A stretch of DNA of 14,868 nucleotides from Trebonia sp035294225 (GCA_035294225.1 DATGLH010000162.1:1-14868), one strand, 5' to 3'. Numbered from the stretch's first letter, positions 6,015 to 12,841 are shown. Program-made: numbers and translations. The notes: generated by a model from the sequence alone, not told the origin.

Positions 6015-7207
6015 GGGCACAGCATATCTCTTGACGTCAAGATGCTTGATCGGATAGGCGTGGTCCCGCATGAGGAGGGATGTTCACCATGTGGGACGCT
6101 GGGCAGTACCTGCGGTTCGGCGGCGAGCGGTCGCGGCCGTTCTTCGACCTGCTGGCGCGGGTCGGCGCCGCCGGCCCGCGGTACGTGGCCGACCTCGGCT
6201 GCGGCCCGGGCAACCTGACCGCGGCGCTCGCCCGGCGGTGGCCGTCCGCCGAGGTGACCGGCGTGGATAACGCGCCGGAGATGATCGCCGCCGCCAGGGC
6301 GTCCGCCCCGCCGGGCGTCGGCCGCCTTTCGTTCACGCTCGGCGATGTCCGGGACTGGCGGCCCGGACGTCCGCCGGACGTGCTGGTCTGCAATGCCGTG
6401 CTGCAATGGGTGCCCGGCCACCATGACCTGCTGATCCGCTGGGCCGGCCTGCTCGCGCCCGGCGGCTGGCTCGCCTTCCAGGTGCCCGGCGTGGTGCGGG
6501 AGCGCTCGGGAGGTCCGCGCGGGCGCGGCGACTGCCGGCATCCGGCCGGCGGCGCGCGCCTGCCCAGGGGGCCGCGCGCCTGCCCAGGGGGCTGATAACG
6601 CCTGGGCGTCCAGCTGGGACAGGCCGTTCCAGGCCAGGTCGATCATGTTCGCGGCTACCTGCTCGAGTTTCGGCTTGCGGGCGTCCAGCCACCACTGGCC
6701 GGTGAACGCGACCATGCCGACCAGCATCTGGGAGTACATCGGCGCGAGCTTCGGGTCCCGGCCCCGGGAGACAAGGAAGTCGGCCATGATGTACTCCACC
6801 TGGCCGGCGATGTCGCTGAGCAGCGTGCCGAACGTGCCGCCGCCCGACCCGGGGTGCGCGTCGCGCACCAGGATGCGGAAGCCGTCGGCGTTGTCCTCGA
6901 TGTACCGCAGCAGGGTGACGGCGGCGGCCTCGAACTTGGGCCGGGAGTGCTCGCCTTCGAGCAGCGTGGTGGCCATCGTGGACAGCCGCTCCACCTCCCG
7001 GTCCACCACGACCGCGTACAGCCCCTCCTTGCCGCCGAAGTGCTCGTACACCACGGGCTTGGAAACCCCGGCCTGGGCAGCGATCTCCTCGATCGAGGTG
7101 CCCTCGAATCCCCGCTCCGCGAAGAGCCGGCGGCCGATGTCCAGCAGCTGCTGCCGCCGCTCCTGTCCGGTCATCCGCTTCCGGCTGGCTCTGGAGGATT
7201 CGGTCAC
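5978..7207 (-). CDS. TetR/AcrR family regulator with aberrant antisense C-terminal extension
   Basis: The first 205 or so residues form a normal TetR repressor. The N-terminal helix-turn-helix contains GQERRQQLLDIGRRLFAERG, TSIEEIAAQAGVSKPVVYEHFGGKEGLY. The ligand domain ends VGMVAFTGQWWLDARKPK and LAWNGLSQLD, where relatives stop within about ten residues. Here no stop follows. The frame runs on for about 200 Arg/Pro/Gly-rich codons antisense to tam, through the tamR/tam operator, ending at 5978 inside the 5' end of tamR in another frame. The native stop was probably removed by the deletion that truncated tam. The start is GTG 7207, 16 nt after the desaturase stop, and the two genes are likely co-transcribed. 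No Shine-Dalgarno site is visible. It probably represses the desaturase operon in response to acyl-CoA, an inference from the pairing. The extended protein may be unstable or partly functional. Confidence 0.85.
   Translation of the reverse strand: MTESSRASRKRMTGQERRQQLLDIGRRLFAERGFEGTSIEEIAAQAGVSKPVVYEHFGGKEGLYAVVVDREVERLSTMATTLLEGEHSRPKFEAAAVTLLRYIEDNADGFRILVRDAHPGSGGGTFGTLLSDIAGQVEYIMADFLVSRGRDPKLAPMYSQMLVGMVAFTGQWWLDARKPKLEQVAANMIDLAWNGLSQLDAQALSAPWAGARPPGQARAAGRMPAVAAPARTSRALPHHAGHLEGEPAAGREQAGPADQQVMVAGHPLQHGIADQHVRRTSGPPVPDIAERERKAADARRGGRPGGGDHLRRVIHAGHLGGRPPPGERRGQVARAAAEVGHVPRAGGADPRQQVEERPRPLAAEPQVLPSVPHGEHPSSCGTTPIRSSILTSRDMLCPWGSFPTRSTSS
6021..6058. promoter_or_regulatory. divergent tamR/tam promoter region with a 14-bp palindromic operator
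   Basis: TCTTGACGTCAAGA at 6029-6042 is a perfect palindrome. For tam it contains the -35 TTGACG (6031-6036), with a weak -10 GATAGG at 6053-6058 (16-nt spacer). For tamR it lies just upstream of the -10-like TATGCT (complement of 6021-6026). A MarR dimer bound here would block both promoters. Confidence 0.65.
6089..6595 (+). CDS. tam: truncated trans-aconitate 2-methyltransferase, likely pseudogene
   Basis: Tam methylates trans-aconitate with S-adenosylmethionine and so removes an aconitase inhibitor. The frame starts at ATG 6089 (MWDAGQYLRFGGERSRPF), 10 nt after AGGAGG (6073-6078). ATG 6080 is too close to that site. Motif I VADLGCGPGNLT, the acidic residue in VTGVDNAPEM, the LGDVRDW region and LVCNAVLQWVPGH are intact, so the SAM-binding half is present. 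After LAFQVPG (about residue 137) the expected asparagine/phenylalanine-rich continuation is missing. It is replaced by an Arg/Gly-rich stretch that stops at 6595, giving 168 residues where the family has about 250-270. The substrate-binding C-terminal half is lost, so the product is probably inactive. The break coincides with a tandem repeat and with loss of the TetR gene's stop on the other strand. Confidence 0.8.
   Translation: MWDAGQYLRFGGERSRPFFDLLARVGAAGPRYVADLGCGPGNLTAALARRWPSAEVTGVDNAPEMIAAARASAPPGVGRLSFTLGDVRDWRPGRPPDVLVCNAVLQWVPGHHDLLIRWAGLLAPGGWLAFQVPGVVRERSGGPRGRGDCRHPAGGARLPRGPRACPGG
6553..6592. repeat. 20-bp perfect tandem repeat at the tam/TetR junction
   Basis: Two identical 20-bp copies lie head to tail at 6553-6572 and 6573-6592. 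They sit exactly where tam similarity has ended and where the TetR C-terminus loses similarity to its family. This fits a rearrangement scar. Confidence 0.85.
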
Positions 7208-7223
7208 CGGAACATCATGGCCG

Positions 7224-8327
7224 CTATGCTGCCGCCCTGTCAGCCAGCTTTGCCGCTTTTCCCTTCCCTTTTCCCTTTTCGCCGCGCACGGTCATGCTGC
7301 CAAGGCCGCGCTTGGCCGTCGCGGGGCGCTTGGCGGCCAGCCGCGCCTCGTCCGGCCAGCGCACGTCGTACGCCCAGCCGAGCTTCTCGAAGGCCCAGAT
7401 CACCCGGGCGCTCTGGTCGATCTGGCCCTTGAGCGCGCCGTGCCGTGCGCAGGTCGGGTCCGCGTGGTGCAGGTTGTGCCACGATTCGCCGAAGGACGCG
7501 ATGGCGAGCCACGAGACGTTCCGCGACCGGTCGCGGGCCTCGAACTCCTTGTCGCCGAACGTGTGGCAGATCGAGTTGATCGACCAGGTGACGTGGTGCA
7601 GCAGCGCGACGCGGACCAGGCTGGCCCAGAAGAACGCGGTGAACGCGCCGTGCCAGGACATCCCCCACAGGCCGCCGATCAGCGCGGGGAGCAGCAGCGT
7701 CGCCAGGACCAGCGCCCAGAAGGCATCGTCAACCTTCCTGATCTTGGAGTCGGCCAGCAGGTCAGGGGAGAACTTCTCCTGCGAGGTCTGGTTGGCGTCG
7801 AACAGCCAGAGCATGTGCGCGTACAGCAGGCCCTTGGCCAGCGCCCTGGCGTCGTCGCCGTAGCGCCACGGCGAGTGCGGATCGCCCTCCCTGTCGCTGT
7901 ACTTGTGGTGCCGCCGGTGGTCGGACACCCAGGTGATGACGGGTCCTTCCATCGCCAGGCTGCCCGCGATCGCCAGCGCGACCCGCAGGGCGGGCTTGGC
8001 CTTGAAGGAACCGTGGGTGAAGTACCTGTGGTAGCCGACGGTCACGCCCAGCCCGGAGATCCAGTAGAAGACCGCGCCGATCACGACATCGTGCCAGCTG
8101 AGGGCCCAGCCCCAGGCGAGGGGGACCGCCGCGAGCAGCGCCAGCGTCGGGACGGCCACGAACACGCCGACCAGGATGCGCTGGGCGAGGCTGCTCTGCT
8201 CGTCGTCGATGTCCGGCCGTGCCGTGCGGACCGTCGTACGTGGTTCGGCGGCTGGCTTCGCCGCGAGAGCGGCGGCTGGCTTCGCCGCCAGGCTGGTGGT
8301 GCCGGGTGCGTCCAGACTCGGTGACAT
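7224..8327 (-). CDS. acyl-CoA desaturase (delta-9 type membrane fatty acid desaturase)
   Basis: A 367-residue di-iron membrane desaturase that introduces a cis double bond into acyl chains of membrane lipids. The three histidine boxes are HRYFTH, HRRHHK and HNLHH, in the usual order and spacing. Hydrophobic pairs flank them (for example LVGVFVAVPTLALLAAVPLAWG and AFWALVLATLLLPALIGGLWG). The N-terminal 40 residues hold a duplicated Ala/Lys/Pro stretch (AAKPAAALAAKPAAEP). The C-terminus ends in a Lys/Gly-rich tail (GEKGKGKGK), both probably disordered. ATG 8327 is preceded by AAGGGAG (complement of 8332-8338) at 4 nt. A TetR regulator lies immediately downstream and a palindrome cluster upstream, so expression is probably under that repressor. 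Confidence 0.95.
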   Translation of the reverse strand: MSPSLDAPGTTSLAAKPAAALAAKPAAEPRTTVRTARPDIDDEQSSLAQRILVGVFVAVPTLALLAAVPLAWGWALSWHDVVIGAVFYWISGLGVTVGYHRYFTHGSFKAKPALRVALAIAGSLAMEGPVITWVSDHRRHHKYSDREGDPHSPWRYGDDARALAKGLLYAHMLWLFDANQTSQEKFSPDLLADSKIRKVDDAFWALVLATLLLPALIGGLWGMSWHGAFTAFFWASLVRVALLHHVTWSINSICHTFGDKEFEARDRSRNVSWLAIASFGESWHNLHHADPTCARHGALKGQIDQSARVIWAFEKLGWAYDVRWPDEARLAAKRPATAKRGLGSMTVRGEKGKGKGKAAKLADRAAA

Positions 8328-8362
8328 GGTGCTCCCTTGGGTAAAGCGCCTGCGGGCGGAGA

Positions 8363-8401
8363 CCTATACGCTTACGTAACCGTAGCCTACGAGGCCGTAG
8401 G
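8363..8401 (-). promoter_or_regulatory. operator cluster and promoter of the desaturase-TetR operon
   Basis: Two palindromes lie side by side: TACG-c-TTACGTAA-c-CGTA at 8367-8384 (8 of 9 pairs match) and CCTACG-AGGC-CGTAGG at 8386-8401 (perfect arms). CGTAG-C-CTACG at 8381-8391 links them. A -10-like TATAGG (complement of 8363-8368) overlaps the first. TACG/CGTA half-sites recur five times in 33 bp. The placement suits binding by the TetR protein encoded in the same operon. Confidence 0.55.
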
Positions 8402-8469
8402 TTGCGCAAGGCCCGAAGGTGAATTCTTGCGAATCAGCGCATGAAAGCCGTATGCGCCGCCACAGCATG

Positions 8470-8493
8470 TCTCATATTCTGAGATGCCTCTCA
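8470..8493. repeat. three alternating TCTCA/TGAGA half-sites
   Basis: TCTCA (8470-8474), TGAGA (8480-8484) and TCTCA (8489-8493) can form two mutually exclusive 5-bp hairpins sharing the central arm. They lie between tRNA-Gln and the desaturase promoter. No function can be assigned. Confidence 0.35.
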
Positions 8494-8578
8494 GCGCCCG
8501 CTCAGGCTGTTGTGGTCGGTTGCCGGACGCTTCCGGATCCCCGCGCTTGCCCGCACGGCGCGAAGTGCGCGCGCTTCA

Positions 8579-8622
8579 CGCGAGCATGCGGAGTGCGGGA
8601 CGCGAGCATGCGGTGTGCGGGA
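8579..8622. repeat. 22-bp tandem repeat downstream of tRNA-Gln
   Basis: Two 22-bp copies (8579-8600 and 8601-8622) differ at one base. They lie 25 nt beyond the 3' end of the tRNA gene. I see no coding or clear terminator role. Confidence 0.75.
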
Positions 8623-8646
8623 GGATCCCAAACAGGAAGAAACGGG

Positions 8647-8718
8647 TTCCGGCGTCTGGACTCGAACCAGAACAACAGACTCCAAAGGACTGCGGGCTGC
8701 CAATTACCCCACGCCGGA
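8647..8718 (-). tRNA. tRNA-Gln, anticodon TTG
   Basis: The complement folds as a cloverleaf: acceptor TCCGGCG pairs fully with CGCCGGA, the D-arm is GGGT-AATTGGCA-GCCC, and the T-arm is TCTGG-TTCGAGT-CCAGA. The anticodon loop CTTTGGA puts TTG at 34-36, reading CAA and, by wobble, CAG. The discriminator base is A and CCA is not encoded. The anticodon stem CAGTC/GTCTG contains a U30-U40 mismatch. A tRNA-Gln near glmU-prs is the usual actinobacterial order. A T-rich run follows the 3' end. Confidence 0.93.
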
Positions 8719-9119
8719 TGGCTGCCACAGCACGTGACGACGCGTTAGGCCGCAAGCGCTGTCGCTAGCCTTACGATACCGGCCGGGCCTGCCCGGCGGT
8801 AAGCGCACGGCTTGCCATGGCCGCCGGGACCGCTGCTCATGGGGCCGGGGATCTCTTTGACCTCACGGCGGTACCTGCCCTCGAAGCAGAGCACGACCGC
8901 TGCCTGCGGAGCAGGCCGAGCTTTCGCTGAGCAGGCCGAGCTCTTGCCGAGTTCTTTTATTCGAATTTTTGACCGATGGTATGGCAGCCGGCCGCCGCGG
9001 GTATGGCGGAACGCGGCAGTGCGGTCCCTGGAAACGGAGGCCGGGTCCGGATGGGTTATGGTTAGTTAAGGTCAAGCAAGTTCTCAGGATTCCCTACAAG
9101 CTGGAGGGCATATCCGCCC
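8719..9119. other. intergenic region between tRNA-Gln and the MFS gene
   Basis: No gene is supported in these 401 bases. They hold a GC-rich hairpin at 8778-8800 (GCCGGGC-CT-GCCCGGC core), a 14-bp direct repeat (8909-8922 and 8929-8942, 20-bp period) and an AT-rich patch around 8951-8970. The strongest promoter-like patch before the MFS gene is TATGGT/TAGTTA at 9057-9068, without a convincing -35. GGAGGG (9103-9108) is the likely ribosome binding site. Confidence 0.5.
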
Positions 9120-10961
9120 ATGACGGTTGGTTCCGAGGTGGCGGGCGCGCCCGCGCGGTCTGGCCGCACGCTCGGCCCGCACTACAAGTGGATCGCGCTG
9201 TCGAACACCACACTGGGCGTGCTGATGGCGACGATCAACCAGTCGATCGTGCTGATCGCGCTGCCGGACGTCTTCCGCGGGATCGGGCTGAACCCGCTGA
9301 GCCCGGGCAACACCAGTTACCTGCTGTGGATGTTCATGGGCTTCATGGTCGTGTCCGCGGTACTGGTGGTGTCCTTCGGCCGTCTGGGTGACATGTTCGG
9401 CCGGGTCCGGATGTACAACATGGGCTTTGCGGTCTTCAGCATCGCCTCGATAGCCCTGACCCTGACGTTCATGCACGGCACCGTGGGCGCGCTATGGCTG
9501 ATCATCTGGCGCGTCGTGCAGGGCGTCGGCGGCGCGTTCCTGTTCGCCAACTCGACGGCGATCCTCACCGACGCGTTCCCGGCCAACCAGCGCGGCACCG
9601 CGCTCGGCCTGAACTCGATCGCGGCCATCGCCGGCTCGTTCCTCGGGCTGATCCTCGGCGGCGTGCTGGCCCCGGTGAACTGGCACCTGATCTTCCTCGT
9701 CTCGGCGCCGATCGGCGTGTTCGGCACCGTCTGGGCCTACTTCATGCTGCACGACGTCGGCATCCGCAAGCACGCGCGGATGGACTGGTGGGGCAACGTC
9801 TTGTTCGGCGGCGGCCTGATCGCGGTCCTGGTCGGCATCACCTACGGCCTCATGCCGTACGGCGGCCACCCGATGGGCTGGACCAACCCGTGGGTGCTCA
9901 CCGCGATGATCGGCGGCGTGGCCCTGCTGGTCATCTTCGTCTGGGTCGAGACCAGGGTGGCCGAGCCGCTGTTCCGGATGTCGCTGTTCAAGATCCGGCC
10001 CTTCGCCGCGGGCAACATCGCGAACCTGGCGCTGGCGATGAGCCGCGGCGGCATGCAGTTCATGCTGATCATCTGGCTGCAAGGCATCTGGCTGCCGCTG
10101 CACGGCTACAGTTTCAGCCAGACCCCGCTGTGGGCCGGCATCTACCTTGTGCCGCTGACGGTCGGTTTCCTGCTGTCGGCGCCGCTGTCCGGCATCCTGT
10201 CCGACAAGTTCGGCGCCAAGGCGTTCACCATCGGCGGGTCGCTGCTGGCGGCGGTGAGCTTCGTGGTCCTGGCGTTCTTGCCGGTGAACTTCACCTACTG
10301 GCAGTTCGCGGTCCTCATCGCCGTCAACGGCTTCGGAACCGGCCTGTTCGCCTCGCCGAACCGCGCCGAGATGATGAACGCCGTGCCGGCCAACGCCCGC
10401 GGCGCCGCGGGCGGGATGATCGCCACGTTCATGAACTCCGCGTCCGTGCTGTCGATCGGCATCTTCTTCTCGCTGATGGTCGCCGGCCTGTCCAGCAAGC
10501 TGCCGCCGACCATGTTCAGCGGGCTGACCGCGCAGGGCATCCCGGCTTCCGCCGCCGCGCCGATCTCGCACCTGCCGCCGATCGGCGTGCTGTTCGCCGC
10601 GTTCCTGGGCTACAACCCGATGCAGCAGCTGCTCGGCCCGCTGCTGGCGCACCTGTCGCCCGCGCACGCCGCCTACGTGGTCGGCCGGGAGTTCTTCCCT
10701 CACCTGATCACCGGCCCCTTCCACGACGGGATCGGCATCGCCTTCGGGTTCGCGATCGCAGCCTGCGCGGTCACCGCCGTCGCTTCGGCGCTGACCGGCC
10801 GCCAGGCCGCGCCCGCCGCGCGCGAGTCGGCGGGGTCTGCCCTGGCCGCCGTGGCGGCCGAAGGCAGCATCGAGGAACCCAGCGAGCTGGTCGTCCCGGA
10901 CATGGCGCAGGGCGCCGGGGAAACCAGGGAATCGGCCGATGAGCCGGGCAGGACTGGCTAG
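9120..10961 (+). CDS. MFS transporter, DHA2 (EmrB/QacA) family, 14 TM
   Basis: A 613-residue proton-coupled efflux-type permease of the inner membrane. The first helix carries ATINQSIVLIALPDVF, the DHA2 version of motif D1. Motif A appears as GRLGDMFGRVRMY after TM2. TM4-TM5 contain RVVQGVGGAFLFANSTAILTDAFP and an antiporter-type glycine-rich segment (GSFLGLILGGVLAP). About 14 hydrophobic helices can be counted, with the last (GIAFGFAIAACAVTAVASAL) followed by a 55-residue hydrophilic acidic tail. The substrate cannot be deduced. The gene stands alone with no adjacent regulator. ATG 9120 lies 11 nt after GGAGGG (9103-9108), somewhat far. Two strong hairpins follow the stop. Confidence 0.93.
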   Translation: MTVGSEVAGAPARSGRTLGPHYKWIALSNTTLGVLMATINQSIVLIALPDVFRGIGLNPLSPGNTSYLLWMFMGFMVVSAVLVVSFGRLGDMFGRVRMYNMGFAVFSIASIALTLTFMHGTVGALWLIIWRVVQGVGGAFLFANSTAILTDAFPANQRGTALGLNSIAAIAGSFLGLILGGVLAPVNWHLIFLVSAPIGVFGTVWAYFMLHDVGIRKHARMDWWGNVLFGGGLIAVLVGITYGLMPYGGHPMGWTNPWVLTAMIGGVALLVIFVWVETRVAEPLFRMSLFKIRPFAAGNIANLALAMSRGGMQFMLIIWLQGIWLPLHGYSFSQTPLWAGIYLVPLTVGFLLSAPLSGILSDKFGAKAFTIGGSLLAAVSFVVLAFLPVNFTYWQFAVLIAVNGFGTGLFASPNRAEMMNAVPANARGAAGGMIATFMNSASVLSIGIFFSLMVAGLSSKLPPTMFSGLTAQGIPASAAAPISHLPPIGVLFAAFLGYNPMQQLLGPLLAHLSPAHAAYVVGREFFPHLITGPFHDGIGIAFGFAIAACAVTAVASALTGRQAAPAARESAGSALAAVAAEGSIEEPSELVVPDMAQGAGETRESADEPGRTG

Positions 10962-11040
10962 AATGCCTCATCCCCGCGATCCCCGCGGCAACACCACATG
11001 GTGAACCAGACAAGCCAGGCATGGAGAGCCCGCCGGGTAC

Positions 11041-11072
11041 GTCCGGCGCGGCGCAAGCGCGGCGCCGGACGC
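11041..11072 (+). terminator. strong hairpin terminator 1 after the MFS gene
   Basis: Fourteen Watson-Crick pairs with a single G-G mismatch fold 11041-11072 around a 2-nt AA centre (effectively a small loop). It starts 80 nt after the MFS stop. It is symmetrical, so it may act in either direction. No U-tract follows. Confidence 0.7.
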
Positions 11073-11110
11073 GGGTCTAGCCGCGGGCGCTACTCCATGG
11101 GCTGGCTGCT

Positions 11111-11139
11111 GCCCCGTACCGGCACCGCCGGTACGGGGC
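11111..11139 (+). terminator. strong hairpin terminator 2, upstream of glmU
   Basis: GCCCCGTACCGGC (11111-11123) pairs perfectly over 13 bp with GCCGGTACGGGGC (11127-11139) around the loop ACC. It lies 38 nt after the first hairpin. The pair would insulate glmU from MFS transcription. Confidence 0.7.
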
Positions 11140-11251
11140 TGTTCGCCTCATCGGACGGCCACATCTCCCTCTCCCGGCTACGGGACGGTATCCTGCGGAT
11201 GAGGAGCGGGTAAACAAATCCGTCGTCGCTTCGCTGGGTGGGGTTCCCGGG

Positions 11252-11273
11252 GATGATTGGCCCTGGAATCATC
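11252..11273 (+). promoter_or_regulatory. inverted repeat in the glmU leader
   Basis: GATGATT (11252-11258) and AATCATC (11267-11273) are perfect inverted repeats with an 8-nt spacer, ending 26 nt before the glmU GTG. This could be an operator or a leader hairpin. I found no convincing promoter boxes for glmU, although TATCCT occurs near 11189. No glmS-type ribozyme is present. Confidence 0.4.
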
Positions 11274-11299
11274 GGCTCGATACCCGAGGAGACCGTTGC

Positions 11300-12841
11300 G
11301 TGAGCGAAAGTCGCCCAGCCGCAGTCATGATCCTCGCCGCGGGCGAGGGCAGTCGCATGAAGTCCCGCACCCCTAAGGTCCTTCACACGCTGTGCGGGCG
11401 CACCCTGCTCGGGCACGCGCTGGCGGCGGCCGGCGAACTTGAGCCGGAACGGCTCGTGGTCGTCGTCGGCCACGGCCGGGACCAGGTGAGCGCGGAGGTG
11501 GCCGCCCGGGCGCCCGGGGCGCGGGTCGTCGTCCAGGAACAGCAGCTTGGCACGGGCCACGCCGTCCGCATGGTCACCGAAGCGCTCGGCATCCTACCCG
11601 GGACCGTCGTCGTGACCTATGGCGACATGCCGCTGCTGCGCGGGCAGACGCTCGGCGGACTCGTCGCCAGCCACCGCACCGCCGGCAACGCCGTCACGGT
11701 GCTGACCGCCCGGGGTGACCCCGCGGGATACGGCCGGATCGTACGGGACGCCGGCGGCGCCTTCCTCCGCATCGTCGAGGAACGCGACGCCACCCCGGCC
11801 GAGCGGGCCATCGACGAGTACAACTCGGGCTGCTACGCCTTCGACGGCGCGCTGCTCGCGGACGCGATCAAGCGGGTGACGACCGACAACGACCAGAACC
11901 AGGAATACCTCACGGACGTGGTGGAGATCCTGCGCCGTGACGGTCACCCGATCGGGACCGTGCTGGCCGCCGACGCCACGGAGGTCCAGGGCATCAACGA
12001 CCGCGTGCAGCTCGCCGCGGCGCGGCGCGCGCTCAACGACCGGATCCTGGCGCACTGGATGCGCGCTGGCGTCACGATCACCGATCCCGCCACTACCTGG
12101 ATCGACGTCACCGTCACGATCGGCGCCGACGCCGAGATCGGCCCGCAGACCCAGCTCGAGGGCCGGACCGCCATCGGCTGCGGCGCGAAGGTGGGGCCCG
12201 GCTGCCTGCTTGAGGACACCACGGTCGGCGAGGACGCCACGGTGCTGCACGCGGTCTGCCGCCAGGCCGAGATCGGCGCGGAGGCGACCGTTGGGCCGTT
12301 CGCGTACCTGCGGCCGGGCTCGTCCGTGGGCGCTGGCGCGCACATCGGCACCTACGTCGAACTGAAGAAGGCCGTGATAGGCCCCGGGGCGAAGGTCCCG
12401 CACCTGACCTACGTCGGCGACGCGCACGTCGGCGCGGGCTCCAACATCGGTGCGGGCACCATATTCGCCAACTACGACGGGCAGTCCAAGAATCACACCA
12501 CAGTCGGTGAGCATGCCTTCATCGGCAGCAACACCGTGCTGGTCGCGCCGGTCACGGTGGACGACGGCGCCTACACCGCGGCGGGGTCGGTGATCACCGA
12601 GGACGTGCCGCCGGGCGACCTGGCCATCGCGCGGGGACGGCAGCACAACTCGCCGGGCTGGGTGGAACGCAGCCGGCCGCAGACGCGTTCCGCGCGGGCA
12701 GCAAGCCGCGCCCGTTCGGAATACTCTGCTGGCCCGGGGGGACGGCCTCCCGAAGTCTCCCCGGCATGGGGGGCTCCCGCCTCCCATATCCCCCCGGCGG
12801 GGGGACGGGCCCCCGAAACCCCTCAGAATCCGCCGAACTGA
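11300..12841 (+). CDS. glmU: bifunctional N-acetylglucosamine-1-phosphate uridyltransferase / glucosamine-1-phosphate acetyltransferase
   Basis: GlmU acetylates glucosamine-1-phosphate and then couples it to UTP, giving UDP-GlcNAc for peptidoglycan. The N-terminal uridyltransferase shows LAAGEGSRMKSRTPKVLH (about residues 12-29), QLGTGHA, YGDMPLL and EYNSGCY. The C-terminal left-handed beta helix carries the hexapeptide repeats, RPGSSVGAGAHIG, the catalytic histidine in KVPHLTYVGDA, ANYDG and IGSNTVLVAPVTV. Start GTG 11300 has AGGAGA (11287-11292) 7 nt upstream. The protein is 513 residues. The last 50 or so are an Arg/Ala then Pro/Gly-rich tail encoded by G/C tracts (12733-12818) and unlike the core enzyme. 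prs follows 33 nt downstream, indicating an operon. Confidence 0.97.
   Translation: MSESRPAAVMILAAGEGSRMKSRTPKVLHTLCGRTLLGHALAAAGELEPERLVVVVGHGRDQVSAEVAARAPGARVVVQEQQLGTGHAVRMVTEALGILPGTVVVTYGDMPLLRGQTLGGLVASHRTAGNAVTVLTARGDPAGYGRIVRDAGGAFLRIVEERDATPAERAIDEYNSGCYAFDGALLADAIKRVTTDNDQNQEYLTDVVEILRRDGHPIGTVLAADATEVQGINDRVQLAAARRALNDRILAHWMRAGVTITDPATTWIDVTVTIGADAEIGPQTQLEGRTAIGCGAKVGPGCLLEDTTVGEDATVLHAVCRQAEIGAEATVGPFAYLRPGSSVGAGAHIGTYVELKKAVIGPGAKVPHLTYVGDAHVGAGSNIGAGTIFANYDGQSKNHTTVGEHAFIGSNTVLVAPVTVDDGAYTAAGSVITEDVPPGDLAIARGRQHNSPGWVERSRPQTRSARAASRARSEYSAGPGGRPPEVSPAWGAPASHIPPAGGRAPETPQNPPN
12736..12817. repeat. G/C-tract repeat element inside the glmU 3' end
   Basis: The 19-mers at 12736-12754 and 12799-12817 match at 17 of 19 positions (each GGGGGGACGG, six more bases, then GAA). 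Between them lie hairpins such as CCCCCC-GGC-GGGGGG (12790-12804). The block is in frame and encodes the Pro/Gly-rich end of GlmU. Confidence 0.65.

Noticed and set aside
8419..8768. Overlapping short + strand frames across the tRNA-Gln region
   Set aside because: They run through the tRNA gene on the other strand and through tandem repeats. No protein family is recognisable.
8778..8800. GC-rich hairpin as a terminator
   Set aside because: No gene is transcribed towards it from either side (the MFS and tRNA genes diverge), so I kept it only as part of the intergenic description.
10998..11213. 71-codon frame between the MFS gene and glmU
   Set aside because: It spans two strong palindromes, has Arg/Gly-biased composition and no recognisable domain or good ribosome binding site.
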